From: Pagrus major
Taxonomy: Eukaryota; Chordata; Actinopteri; Spariformes; Sparidae
NCBI RefSeq assembly: GCF_040436345.1
Contig: NC_133215.1
Span: 19,723,306 to 19,787,305, forward strand
Length of the DNA stretch: 64,000 nucleotides
Direction of reading: 5' to 3'
Under the pieces are notes generated by a model. The model saw only the letters and a list, made by a program, of their open reading frames with translations. It had not been told where the DNA came from and searched no databases. The translations under genes and the position numbers were made by a program. Position 1 is the stretch's first letter, and every line of letters begins with the position of its first letter. Of the stretch, positions 49,400-62,221 are shown piece after piece.

Positions 49400-52300
49400 A
49401 GTGAAGGGGCAAATAAAACATTCAAATCCTGTGAAGAAGCAGTTCAACTATGGTGAACTCTGACAGGTGAAGTCGCAACCACAACCAATAGCTAAACCCC
49501 AAGTGGACCACAAACCAGAAATCTGAGTTCTGTGTGCCTCACATCCTGCACTGCCCACATTCAGCATTGGCAGAGACAAACACATGAGAGTTTGACTAAT
49601 GGCTGGAACAATCATTGCAATCCCAATGATTCAAAGGATTACTTGATAACAGTAAGCTCAAAGGGACAGTGCAGCGTGCTCTTGCAGCTTGCAGGTTATA
49701 GGCATCATCCTGTGGTGTTCAAAGGATGATGCACTGAAGGACTACAGTCATTGTTGTAAATACATTAATGTTTTTCATTTAATTCATTTCTAACGTCAAG
49801 CAGCAGCCAGCCGATGCCACTCAAGGATGCCACTTACTTTACTCCAAGTTATAATCATGGAGTGTGGATTCAATCTGCATGTACCGTCTGATTTATTAAC
49901 ACTGCAGCTCCAGAGCAGAGCTCAGCAGATGCAGTTTAGTGGTGGGTTGAGATCACTGCTGCTTGTAGTAGATTTTACAGCATTCATGGTCAAAATAAAT
50001 GTTGATGAAAAATGACTCAAACTAGTTGTCTAGTAGTCTTATTGTCTAATAATAGCTGCATTTTAGCCATAACTTTTATTTCATCAATGTTTATTTCTTC
50101 CACTACAACCTTCTTTGTGGTTCTTGACTCCGAGACTGTTGAGTTTTAATGTAAATTCTAAATCAGGTATAAATCCAGTACTATGACTACTAAAACTACT
50201 ACTACTACTACAAAACATTCATAAAAATAGCATGTTATCATGTTTTGACATTCATGAAAAAAAAACTCTTTCAATAAAACATGGGAATGTGCTTTTATTA
50301 AATAATAAATTACAATAATAAGACATTAATAATGTATAAATAACTCAATATAACACTGAAAATTATATCCCAATGTGTCACAGCAACTCTGAGAAAAGTG
50401 GTTATTAAATAAATGTACACCGTGAAGTTCACATCCTAAGTGATATGTGGATAGTGGGTCGTCCATTTAGTTACAGGAGTTAAGACAGCAGCGCTTCACC
50501 TTATGATATAGCAGTTTAATCTTCACATCACACATTCAGAAGTAGTTGATAAGTTGATGTAAAGTTGCAGTGATGTGTGAACAGAATATGGTCACGAGCA
50601 TGCACACATAAACACTGATTCAAAATTCTGCTTGACACCTTTGACTGCACCAAAATCACAGACAACTACTTTCAGTTTGTTGCAGGCATCACATTTCAAT
50701 TAATATCAAAATCGCACTAATGTTTATGTTTGTACAAAATTATGATTTAGAACGAAAAGATTGAAAGATATTTAAAGATTGAATTACTTGTAGTTTTGGC
50801 ATATTTGTCCTCTACTCTAGACAGTTCCCGAAAAAAAAAACCGTGGTAAACATGTTTACAACTTACAATTTGGAATTATTACACCAACACTTTGAGTATT
50901 AAAGCTTCTTGTAAACATTATCGTCTTGAGAGAGATATTAGTTATTTCTGACAGCAGTGTTGGACCTAATCTCTGTAAACCTTATCAGAAAATAATTCTT
51001 GACTTTGTAAAAATGTACCTAAAAGTCTCAGCAGTCAGAATGTGTGAGGAGGACACAAAGCTGGTCCAAGTGCATGTTTCTCGCTCCATTACTGTGTATA
51101 GATGGCAGAGTGCTGCCACCAAGTGGTGAACAGGGTGAAATTAATTTTAAAAGGGCATTAACACAAATTCTGGTGACCAAATCAGAGTTTAGTGATAAAA
51201 CTTTGGCATGACAAAAGATATCAAACAAAAAGTAATGATCATCTTTAGTTTTGATTGATTACACCAATCGTCAAAACCAAAAATCATCGAGCAAAGGCTG
51301 ATTCACACTATATATTATACTCCAGTTCAGTATGTAAAAAAAAGTTGTATAAAAGTAGTTTTTGTGGCATTATTGGCCATGCTACTCTTTAAAGGATAAT
51401 CACCAATTTTTACATATTATAGTGTGTTAACAGGTCTTGGGGAGTACTACTGCATATGTGAAAAATGTATTGTAAAGCCTTTTGTGGCTCCAGAGGAAGC
51501 TGCATGTAATCTGATAAATTGTCTCCCCTGATGTCTCTCTGGCTAAATTGCATTGTGAGTAATGTAGGCACCAGAATGACTTTTTCCATATGTGCAGTAA
51601 TGCTCCCCAAAACTTGTAAACACACTTTATTGTGTAAAAATGCTGGAGTTACCCTTTAACTGCTGAAAAAAAAAAAATACAGCTTAGATTACATGCTTCT
51701 AGCTTTTGCAATAAAACTAGGTGCATGTTGTCCATTTAGCTGTCAAAATAGGTCACAAAGGAGAAAAATGTATCATTTAATAAAACCAGTGATCTGTTTA
51801 ACAATTTTCCACTGGTCTCAATGCACAGGCACAAATGCAGTATTTTTTTGCACACTATTATGGTGAATCTGCAACACGCACAGTCATGCATCTTGTTGGA
51901 CTAATTACACAAACGCTGTAGCCGACAGAATTGAATTTCATATGCGGCTGATGTTGCAGCTTTCTCTCATCTTAGTATGCAGGTCTGTGCACACAAACTA
52001 TTTTGTAAACGCAAAATGAAACATAAAAAGGGCGAGGGAACATTAGAGAAATTTCATTTGTTGGTGAGGGTGGGTAGAAAAGAAGTCAGCACAGCTTGTA
52101 ATGTTTGTTAAGCCCTCCTGACAGTTAAGCCACAGGGATTCTTTCTCCGAATGCTGCTGAGAATTTTAAAAAAGCAATTTGTACAGAGTCAACTGCAGAG
52201 CTTCACTACAACACAGGAATTATGATTTTAATATTTAGAGCAAATCATATAATTTGTTTGAACTCAGACGTCAGCTGCTACACAACAATAAAACTGAAAA

Positions 52301-52600
52301 ATTTGCCTCTTATACTGATAATTATGTGGCACTTTCTAAGCTTGAACTACCTGGACGATGATAAATGAGAAGGCATTGGCAGTAGATAAAATGTTAATTT
52401 TATAATGGCACTAAGTCTCTGGGTCATCCGAATATCAATAGGAATGACTTTGAAATGAAATTAGAGGGGTCTGATATGCGTTTGTGGGGAGGGTGGTGTA
52501 GAGGAGGATGGGTGGAGTCTGGAATCAGAAAAAATGACACAGACTTTTACAGAATTCAATGTTTTCCAAGCATGCAGCGATGCCGTGGTGAAAATGATTA
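49400..52600. other. Intergenic DNA, possibly including a long septin3 3'UTR
   Basis: No gene is seen. If septin3 uses a distal poly(A) site, part of this belongs to its 3'UTR. A MITE lies at 51.4-51.7 kb. Confidence 0.45.
51391..51657. mobile_element. MITE with imperfect inverted repeats of about 85 bp
   Basis: The left arm reads AAAGGATAATCACCAATTTT, then GTGTGTTAACAGGTCTTGGG. The reverse-complemented right arm reads AAAGGGTAACTCCAGCATTTTT, with GTGTGTTTACAAGTTTTGGG. Both arms continue to a CATATG near the centre. Flanking TTT/TTAA suggests a TA-rich target. Confidence 0.75.
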
Positions 52601-52634
52601 TAGGTTCATCTGCATCAGCTTCATTGCACTGTTA

Positions 52635-52640
52635 TTTATT
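52635..52640 (-). terminator. Candidate proximal poly(A) signal of septin3
   Basis: AATAAA on the minus strand only 32 nt after the stop codon. This would make a very short 3'UTR, so a distal signal further down (for example near 50294) may be the main one. Confidence 0.3.
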
Positions 52641-52671
52641 CTCACTCTGTACAATTCCCCTGACTGACTGA

Positions 52672-55391
52672 CTACAGGTTGCTTTCTTGGGTGTCGTTGG
52701 AGGATATGGGGTGCAGACCTCCGTTCTCGTTCAGTCTCTTGGCTCGATAGGTTTCATAGTGAATGTTATGAGTCACCTCCTTCAAATCCTGGAGGTGAGA
52801 TCTGAAAGAAGACACAGACACACAGATTACTGGTTATGTATATAAGGTATTTTAAACAGGGGAGGTATCAGCGTTACTGTGTATTTTTAAATGCATATCA
52901 GTGATCTTTTATCATCATCATTATCTGTTTTGGTTTAATAGACTGAATCACTGTGACGTTACGCTAGACAACTTCCTGGTAGAGAACTGGTAGTTGATTT
53001 GCATCGCAGAAATATGTGACGTTGGCAAACTTCTTTGTTTCTTTTGTCATTTTCAGCTGTAACTGTAACATTTAAAGATATATAATAAAACACAGTGTTC
53101 CAACCTATCTGATATTTCTACTGTGCTTATTTCGTGTTCTGTGTTGCTTTGCTAGCATCTTTGATATCTACCCAACATCTCAGACTATATGCTTCTTTCG
53201 GATAAACTCAAACTTCCATTTTCTTTAGTCTACGGCCGAAAAGGTAAATTAAGTCTCCAACCTAACGTTAGTGTTAGTGTTAAGTGTTGTAATTACATGA
53301 AAGCATAAATATACATTTTAGATGAATGACATCTATACACTCTGAAATAACATAAAAAGTTAATAAAATTGTATGTAAGCTATGTGACGCAGGTTGGTTT
53401 GGTCATTTCCTGTTTTATTTTGTAGATTATATTATCGCGTATCGTGTATTGCTTTCCACTTCCTGCCTTTGTCTTTTTCCCACCCTGTCAGTTCCTGTGT
53501 ATTTAAGCCTGTGTTTTTCCTCAGTCTTTGCTTGCTTCATTTGTGTCTCCTGCATTCCTGCCTGTTCCCTGGTCCTCATGTGTCATTCCTGATTTGCTTT
53601 AGCAAATGATTATTCAATAAATAAATAAAATATACAGCAGATTATTTGACAATGAAAATAATCATTAGCTGCAGTTAGTTAGTAGAAGTTAGTAACCATA
53701 ACTCCTGATTTATGTTATTTTTAAGGGAAATCATTTTAGGGAAAGTTTCTCAATATGGCAAATTCCATAGTTTCTGATTGCTTGCATTGCCATAATAATA
53801 TTTTTAAAGAATATTTTACCTGATCAGGAAGTCCCTCAGCTGAGCAAACTCACAATGGTTGGGATTTTCAACTGCAACAAAAAAATGGACAGAATCAAAT
53901 GTCATATCTCATATGCCAAGTCATTTACCTGAGACCATCAATATTTCTGTGGCAGAGCGACTGTAAATGTTGCCATATCACGCACCTTCTACAATTCCCC
54001 ACGCTGTCTTTCTCCCCAGGACCCGTTTGCCATTCACTTGATATTCTTTGTCACTGCCCACCACAGCAAAGGGCATCGCCTCCTATGGACAGAGACATTT
54101 CACCATGGTTCAGTATAATAAAGAGTGCGGAGCAAGATCTATGAGATGAAACTAATACACAACATGCCCCAGTGCCCTGACATTCTGTTTAGAGGAAGCA
54201 GTGCATGAGTGTGTGAGGGATTGGGTCAAGCGGGGTGGAGAGGGGTGGGAGAGAATGAAAATCATGGGACAAATGTGTCTGAACAAAGACAGAACAGAAA
54301 CACTTACTCTGATCTTATCATTGTCGCTCTTGTCCTCCATGTCCTCATCAAACTCTTTCTGTGGGTAAAACTCAATCCCGCCCATCTCCAGTTCCTTCCT
54401 CACCTACAGCACAAAACAAAGACAGGAAGCAACACACGGCTGAGTGATGTCTGCAAGTCACTTGTATATCTAACATCTGGAGAGGTTGCTGGATCGTAGC
54501 CTGTCCAGTATGGGAGTTTTGAGAAATATAATATCCCAGTTTTTTGGTTCCCCCTATATTAAATCCTAGCCACTTGGGGTAGTGCAAAAAAGCTGTAATC
54601 ACAATAGTGACAAATGATCATACAAAGTTGATATGTTCTTAAAAAATAACTTGCAAACAAACAGCGATTGACTCCCTCCTTTCCCTTTCAGTCACAACGC
54701 GCTACAAAACAGTAGGAAGCAGTATGGAGGCCAGTGATAATGTTAGAGTGGTTACTTTTTTAGATCTTTAACTCCAGTCTCTCTTTCAAACTCAACGCTG
54801 ACTGAACGATGCCCCAGTGCTGCTTGAACGGAGACAGCTGGAAAAGCATTTACATGCCAATTTCCTTCACTTCAACCGGCTCGTAGCATAGCACCAGAAA
54901 AAGAAGAAAAATCAGCCACTACTGCAGTCATTTGACCCAGACAAAGGCCAGATGTTAGTGGGTTTTTTGTCTGAAGTGACAGGGTATTACACATTCAACA
55001 GTCAGGGAGTATTACTATTCATTTTTCATTCATGTTTCTGGCCACATGATGAATGTTTTTTTTTGGTCTCTTACAACTCCCCAGGGAAACATCTGGCTCT
55101 TCAGCTGCTAAATGCTCCACTGTGTTCACCAACTAGTCACTAATGGTGTCTTGGCAGGTATTGTACAGTGGGCTTTAAGAGCTTTTGTGCTAAAAAACAG
55201 CTGTTTGCTGAGACAAAAAAAAATGCCATGAGAGTGATGAGACTGAACCAGCGGGACGTAAAATCCAAAACGATGAGTTAAGAGATGCTAAAATGCTCCT
55301 TGGAGCTGAGTGGAACTGCAGAGTCAGATGGTGATTCTCTATGAGATCTACCTTTCACATTACATTTTACATTACACTTGTTGCACTCTGT

Positions 55392-55436
<45 letters not shown>

Positions 55437-58400
55437 ACATAATGTTGCTTTAATAATAAAATATTGATTAAGCTGCGTTAAAGGCCAAGATATGTTCTGC
55501 GCAGGACAATCTGAAGTTGTTTAAAATACCTCAAACATGTCTTTGGCATTTCTGTTCTGGTATTTAAAATAACTCCAGGCATCAGTGCCTACAGCTTCCA
55601 AGAAATGTCAGTAGAGAACTGACATAAACAAAGATGCTGATATTTGAAATGAGCTAATTAGCAGTTACATACTTCGGGCCTGTCTGATTAATTGGTCTAG
55701 TGTTAGTGGGATAATTTGTGAAACTTACCCGCTGTTTGAACTCCTGTCTCTCCTCAATGGTCATTGTGTCTGACTTTGCAATGATGGGAATAATGTTGAC
55801 CGAGTGACTCAAGCGCTTCATGAACTCCACATCTAGCTGCCGGAGACTGGGACAGACGGACAGGTAGAACAGAAAAAACAGAAGGACAGTGAGTAAGTCG
55901 GTATATTTAGGAGCTTTGAGTCTTCCAGGTTTGGGTGCAACAGTAAAAGACGATCAGGATAACAAATAGCAGAGGGAGGCTTAGGGATTTTTATGGCCGT
56001 GTTTCACATTACCTTTTCCTGGTTTTGTAGCAATTACAAAAGACTTACAGTGTGAATGTGACTGAAAAGTAAGCTTATCATTGGACAAAGGTTGTGTCCC
56101 AGTTCTTGTTTGCCTGCACACAAAACATCCTGTCGGTCTCAATTACCCCGGCTAAGAAGGATAGGACACACTGGCTGTAATACACAAAAGACTGTATCCG
56201 TTTACCCATTAAAAAGCAATTTCACAGTTGTCAGCGGGAGCTAATTGTGCAGTGTTCAGAGGAGAAAGAGAGGTGTGTGTTGTCTGCAATATAAAGTAGC
56301 ACACTTGATTTGGGGCTTGAAATGAAATGTTTTGGGATAAAGGGACATGAACTCTGTGTGTGTGTGTAAGTAAAGCCTTTGCCAACAGATTACTAAAAAC
56401 ACATTCCCCTCAGATACTTAAAGATGGTTTAAGTGATTACTTCACTAATCTCTAGTTTCACTCACGAGTGTCCAGTTGGGGAGATGAAGTAGAGACAGCA
56501 GTGCACCCTGGTGTCAGGGATACGTTTCTTTCTGGTGATGTTGACCTCCTCTTTCAGGAACTTCTCATACTGCTCATTGATGTACTTGGAAATGGGCTCC
56601 CAGCTGTGGATACAGCAGCAGAAGTCAGCGTGAGAGAAAAAGATTGCATAAGCGGGGAAAAAGGAGCAAAAGAAAAGGAAAGCTTTACTTGAGTAGTTTT
56701 GGGGACTAATGCATTGCCGCAATCCGGAGCTTAAAGTATAATTATAAGATGACAAGCTAAAATGTGTTCCTGGTAAGATGAGGCAGTAATGATGACATTT
56801 ATGGGGCTTTAATGACCCAGGACTTGGAAAACCCACCAGTTGTCGTTATTGATTTGGTCCCCGAAGCCTGGAGTGTCGACAACTGTCAGCTTCATCTTCA
56901 CACCACCCTCCTCGAGGACTGAAAAAAAAAAAAAACAACGAACAAATGATAGCTATTGCTTAATATGTGGAAACACGACTGATCGGTATTTGGTGTGTAT
57001 TTGATATCTCAACATATTGAACAGCGTTCAGGCCAGAGACACAACCAACAATAAATTATCTGAGAGAGATATTTTTAACATCTGTGTGATGTGATGCCAC
57101 ATGTCTGCTGAGTCCTTCACTGGCAAGGGCTTAATAATGTCAGGTCACTGTCAACCGCAGGCAATGTGTGCATAATCATATAAACTGTAGGGACTAAACA
57201 CAGCTCTGTCCAAGGGTCTGACGTATCACCACTGTTTCCCTGGTGCTGTTAAATCATCAGGAATGTACACAAGTTCACATTTCCAGTACTGCACACCCAA
57301 CCCAACTGTCTGCCACAGTTATTAATTTGATACTAATACTGGGGGAGGGGCAGTTAAGTCATATATTTTCAAATGCTACACATAGTGGCTTTAATTAGGG
57401 GTCATTTGCTCTGTACTCTGGCTAATTTTCAAATAAGCATCATGGCTTGCTGCTCAGCTCTGTTTATTGCAGCAGAAAGCTTGTGCATTGTGGAAGAATA
57501 TCAGTTACATGGGCATCTCACGAGGGAAGCAACATTTCTGATTGCCCGCTCGACAACATTGTTAGCAAACCACAAATTGAGCCACGCTTACCGCTTTGTG
57601 TCAGTTGTCAGCAGGGGTCATTGACTGTTACTATGGAAACGCGGCTCTCAGTTCTGAGATTGTCTGGCGTTATGGTAGCAAACTTTTTAAAATTTCATAT
57701 GAGGTCATGCCTACCATTATGCAACTGTCTAACGTGAGTATTATAATATACTTGTGATTCACCTACAGTATGTCTGTGTGTGAACACATATTCTCTGCAT
57801 TGCGGATCAACAAGTGAAAACACTGTCTCTACTTTGAAAATCCTCACAGTTATGGATATTTCTGCCAGGCTTGATATATTTGTGATCTAGTGGGAATGAT
57901 GTGCCCGATAACAATCTGTACTAGATTTTGCCTAAAACCATCATGACCTAGACATTGAGGAGATGTAGAAATATGCTCAAGCCATTCATTAGTGAACTCC
58001 ATCATAAACAATTGTGCTCATTATAATGCTACACATCAATGCTGATGTAGAAATATGGTAAAAAAATTCCCCTTACTATGGAAGCCCTAAAGGGCCATGC
58101 ATTCATACATTTTATTTCCTCCGTTTTCCCGTGATAACAAGTTAATTTCATTTGTTTTCTCGAGATCTCAAGTTATTATCTCGAAATAACAACTGCCGTT
58201 TTCCCGAGATAACGGGATAATTTTCTCGAGATCTCAAGATAATGACTGTGATATGTGAGATTTCCATCACACACAAGTGGCATGGCATGCTGACCGATGG
58301 GTTTCTTGAACACTACTGTAGGTATGTCTATTTCTCTGTTTGTTTTGTGCGTTTATGCTTTCTATACTAAATTAGTTTTTGATGAAGGGATGAATGAATG

Positions 58401-60932
58401 TTATAACAGCTCAAGATCTCGAATTAATTATATCGTTATCTCAGGAAAACAAAGTTTCGTTATCTCGAGATTACGAGAAAATTATCCGTTATCTCAGGAA
58501 AACGGCAGTTGTTATTTTGAGAAAATAGCTCGAGATCTCGAGATTACGAGAAAATTATCCGTTATCTTGGGAAAACAGCAGTTGTTATTTTGAGATAATA
58601 GCTCGAGATCTCGAGATTGCGAGAAAATTATCCGTTATCTCGGGAAAATGGCAGTTGTTATTTCGAGATAATAACTCGAGATCTCGAGAAAACAAATGAA
58701 ATTAACTCGTTATCACGGGAAAACGGAGGAAATGAAATGTATGAATGCATGGCCCTTTAGGGCTTCCATACCTTACACTTATAATCAAAATTCATTATAT
58801 AGTTCAGATGTATATAACGTTCCCACTGACATGTTATACTGTATAAAGGCAGGCATATGAGTCGACGGGAATGATTGGAATTACAGTGATCTGCAATTTA
58901 AAGTGTGAAGTCAATGGCCCCTTTTCTGCTTCCTTCTCCCTAATTCAGACAGTCTTACTCATACGACACCCATCCTCAAACTCAACCTTTATTTTGATAT
59001 TAACTACACACCTGTAAAGTTTCTTGACTGTATCATGTATGGTTGTGATGCATGTGTGCATGTGTGTTGTATCATGCTGACAAAATCTGTCCACAGACAG
59101 ACAGGAAGACATATAAGCACCTGGCAAAATAAACAAAATTGCTTCTGTGTTGGTTTCTCCAGGACCACATTTTGCCATGATGACACACACACACACACAA
59201 ACACAGACTCACAAAGTGAAAATATTACTGGCCAACGCTGTCTCCACTGGTAAACATTTAGCATCTGTCATGGCAACAACAAGCCATTAAAGGATCAGTT
59301 CACAGTTTTTCAAGTCCATCTTAATAGTCAGGTGCTCATACTAACATTTAAACAGGCTTTGGTTGCTTTTATCATTTTATCCTGTAGATCATACTGGTGA
59401 TTAAGAGATACACTCCCAACATGGATCCAATATAAGTGATAGAGGATATTAGTCTGTCCTTCTGTGGTATAAAAACAAACTTATATGAGGCCTGAGCATT
59501 CTGAATTAGACAAGTTTACATTTTAACACAAATCACACAGTAGACACAGCAGATGTGCTTGTTCGTCCAACAGAAACACTGATGTTTAGAAAAGTCTGAT
59601 CAATGTTGATTTATTACTTGCATCAAGATGACATCACAATTTTCTCTGGGCAGAGTGTGGGACATTTTAATTTACCAGAAATGTAACGTGACTGCACCTT
59701 TAATGGCAGAGCCTTCTTGTTTCCTACCTTGCCTTCACCGTTTGATTTGATTTCCTGTCCTGACTGACCATCTTGGCACATCTACACAACATCAGAAAAT
59801 CATGTTTGGCCAGAAGAACCAGCCAGGTTATCAACAAAATGTAGTTAGCTGATCCTTGAAATCTATCTTTCATCTGTCAATGATCTGTCCATTGACAGAT
59901 GAAAGTCTCTGTATTCCAGAGCAGTGTATATTTAGTAGAAATTTTGAAGGAAGCCACCATCTTATTAGAAATACAGTAAAAGAAGGATTAAAGCCCCTCA
60001 CACAAAGTACCTGCAGAAGATGCAGAAGTTGACTTAGAATCAATAGAGAATAAATGGCAACCTCACTTGGCAGCTACCAGTGTGCACTGATACACTGTAA
60101 CTGGGCTATGTGGGACTAAGAACAAGGTCAAAGATCGTTAATTTTCTCTGTCAAATTAAATGCTGCTATAATTGTCTGGCTCTAAAGAGAGAACAGTCGC
60201 TCTCTCCTCATACTCACCATGAGACACTGCCTTGATATCAACAGTTTTGGGGATCTTGTCATCACGGGCCCAGCCTGCACTCTTCCTGCTCACCTGGGAC
60301 TTGAATAGGGTGTTCACCAGAGTGGACTTTCCGAGACCGCTGTGACCTGAGATGAAAAGGAGGGCCAAAATGTAAGAACAAGGCTGAAAAGGAGTTACAA
60401 TTACAGATAAAGAGAGACAGAAAATGTCTAGGTGATTCAGATTGTTTTCACCAAGAATGAGAACGAACAAAAAATAAAAAATGCATCATATTCTTCACAC
60501 CTTTAGACTATCAATCATCTTTCACTCACCAACAACCATGATATTAAAGTCAAAGCCTGTCTTCATGGTCTTCTTCCTCATCTGCTCAATGATGGTGTCA
60601 ATACCAATGTATCCGAGCAAAGTGGATCCACCGCCGGAGCTGTGGGAGCCACCATGAGCATGACCTCCATTGTGTGCTGCAGTGTGACCCGCACCGTGGC
60701 CTGCACCGTGGCCTGCACCGTGGCCCACACCATGACCCACACTATGAGTGCTGATGTGCTGTGGGCCGTGACTCCCGATGGGGACGGGGATGGCACTCGG
60801 AGGAGGAGCTCCTCCTCCAATGCCCGGGGCCTGCGGCGGGAATGGGCTGGAGGGGGAGGGAGCCCCCACATTTGGGGGCTTGGCAGGGACGGCCGGTTTG
60901 GGTCTCACTTCTGGAGGAACTACGTCTGACAT
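52672..60932 (-). CDS. septin3: Septin 3 (SEPT3-subgroup GTPase)
   Basis: Coding exons: 60530-60932, 60218-60346, 56837-56918, 56466-56603, 55729-55846, 54308-54403, 53986-54082, 53820-53871, 52672-52801. All join in phase and give 414 aa. Septins are GTP-binding proteins that assemble into hetero-oligomeric filaments at membranes, and SEPT3 is the neuronal member in mammals. Residues 1-105 are Pro-rich and then His/Gly-rich. [20 protein letters not shown] is the alpha0 polybasic region. The P-loop is GHSGLGKS at 135-142, G3 is DTPG at 192-195, and G4 is AKSD at 274-277. The septin unique element ([14 protein letters not shown] onward) is near 330-395. There is no C-terminal coiled coil, as expected for the SEPT3/9/12 group. 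The sequence is much closer to SEPT3 than to SEPT9. The start ATG is preceded in frame by a stop in the predicted 5' exon. Confidence 0.95.
53400..53640 (+). mobile_element. Solo LTR-like fragment in a septin3 intron-flanking segment
   Basis: CTGTCAGTTCCTGTGTATTTAAG, a pyrimidine-rich stretch and AATAAATAAATAAA resemble the promoter-to-poly(A) part of a teleost Gypsy LTR. It lies between septin3 exons 8 and 9. No internal region or second LTR. Confidence 0.4.
55391..55434. repeat. (TG)n followed by a run of 29 G
   Basis: TG units run into an uninterrupted G tract at 55406-55434, in the septin3 intron between exons 5 and 6. Homopolymers of this length are prone to polymerase and assembly error, and could form G-quadruplex DNA. 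Confidence 0.9.
58077..58770. mobile_element. Foldback MITE with long inverted repeats and internal 73-bp repeats
   Basis: The 694-bp element starts TATGGAAGCCCTAAAGGGCC and ends in the exact complement, flanked by the direct repeat CCTTAC (58071-58076 and 58771-58776). The arms stay nearly identical for over 130 bp, through GTTTTCCCGTGATAAC and TCTCGAGATCTC. The right half contains about three direct copies of a 73-bp unit (starts near 58471, 58544 and 58617), each built from TCTCGAGA, GTTATCTC and CAGTTGTTATTT words. It has no open frame and lies in a septin3 intron. The superfamily is not assignable from the ends alone. Confidence 0.88.
59173..59205. repeat. Short (CA)n microsatellite
   Basis: CACACACACA with one AA interruption, in the septin3 intron between coding exons 2 and 3. 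Confidence 0.8.
59285..59470. repeat. Dispersed teleost repeat (AAAGGATCAGTTCACA type)
   Basis: It opens with TTAAAGGATCAGTTCACAGT, a start I associate with a common dispersed fish element, and goes on with no open frame. The right end is not defined. Confidence 0.4.
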
Positions 60933-60934
60933 GT
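60530..60934 (-). CDS. septin3: septin3 first coding exon with Pro-rich and His/Gly-rich N-terminus
   Basis: The acceptor CTCTTACAG|ACATG puts the ATG two bases into the exon, and the donor is GTTG|GTGAGT. After [20 protein letters not shown], which parallels the mammalian SEPT3 start, comes a Pro/Gly stretch. Residues 55-98 then hold a His/Gly/Ala repeat (GHG and AGH units) that mammalian SEPT3 lacks as I recall it. The exon ends with the polybasic helix and the first strand of the GTPase fold. Confidence 0.9.
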
Positions 60935-61792
60935 CTGTAAGAGGAAAGGAGAGGAGTATAAAAATATTTTTTTTTCATTAACAGAAAATGCTGGTACATC
61001 ACTAGGAAGTCGGCCAATCGAGTGTTCTGAGATAATTTTAGATACTGATCTTATTAGCATATTGGGTACGGCCAAATCTCACAGATTTACATGAAATAGT
61101 TTCTTTATCAACATTTTTCTATAAAGGAACTACATTTTTTTAGTCACACCAGTTAGGAGTAGGGGTACAATAGTATTGAGAGTATCTTCATTTACCAGGT
61201 ATGAGATTGGCACTTGGGAAAGCTAGAGCGACAGGTCAGGACAATATATTAGCTGATATTAGCTCATTGCAGATATCAGTTGATATGTTGCCAGACTCTG
61301 ATAACAAGCAATTGTAAAGAAATGCAAAATATATGGTGGTCTAATGGTGTCATTACATTTGTCAACCACAGAGTTTATTCGTGAGATGCAAAATCCTCGG
61401 CTAAGGAGGACATATCTTGGTGATAATTATAAAAATAAATCCCTGTCAAGAATGTAAAAAAATAAAAATGCGATTTTTTTCAACTCTCAATAATCAATAT
61501 CAGCATATGTACTGTACATCAGCACTGTCAGTTACCCACTACTGTCAGAAACCCAGAGTTTAGGTATTGGTACTGGAAGAAAAAGTCACCTTGGTACAAG
61601 TAAATGTAATTTGCTAATGCTGTGAGCACTAGGGCTGCAACAATTAGAACATTTCATACTTACAACTATAATCGTTTATTTGTCATTTTTAAGTAAAAAA
61701 TGGCCAAATATTCAGGTTACAGCTTTTGAAATAGAAATGTTTTGCTCATTGCTTAGTCTACTATGACAGTAAACTGAATATCTTTGACAAAA

Positions 61793-62155
61793 CAACAGTG
61801 TTGTAAAAAGAACCCAAAGTCATACTTGAGCGAAAATAAAGATATACTGTTAAAATAGTACTTTGGTAACAGTGAAAGTCCCCCATACGAAAAGTAGTTA
61901 AGTACAAGTCTTAAAGTGTCTTTTATATATTTTTAGATACATTTTTAAATCGGATTTTCGACAAAATAAACTATTTTATAAATGAGCTACTTTGGCTCTA
62001 ATGCAGCATGCAAAGCAACTAGTAACTTGCCTCCAAAATGTAGTGGAGTGTAGGTATAAAGCAGCAGAAAATGGAAGTACTAGGAAAGTATCTCAAAATT
62101 GTACTTTAGTACAGAAGTTGAGTAAATGTACTTAGTTACATTCCATCACTGCAAC
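61793..62155 (-). mobile_element. Non-autonomous DNA element with CAGTGNTG ends
   Basis: The right end, reverse-complemented, is CAGTGATGGAATGTAACTAA, followed by GTACATTTACTC. The left end is CAGTGTTGTAAAAAG. The inside repeats TACTTAAGTAC/AGTACTTT-type words. This matches a very common teleost element whose arms are imperfect inverted repeats. It is in septin3 intron 1. Confidence 0.65.
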
Positions 62156-62221
62156 ACAAGACATTTAGGCAGTTCAAATGGGCTCTGCAAACTTGTCATC
62201 GGTATTTTGCTGCCATACCAT

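Noticed and set aside
58400..58700. Regularly spaced near-identical repeats that look like a CRISPR array
   Set aside because: The 73-bp units are continuous, with no variable spacers. They sit inside a foldback element in a vertebrate intron.
60642..60929. Plus-strand frame of 95 codons with [12 protein letters not shown] repeats
   Set aside because: Antisense reading of the His/Gly repeat in septin3 exon 1.
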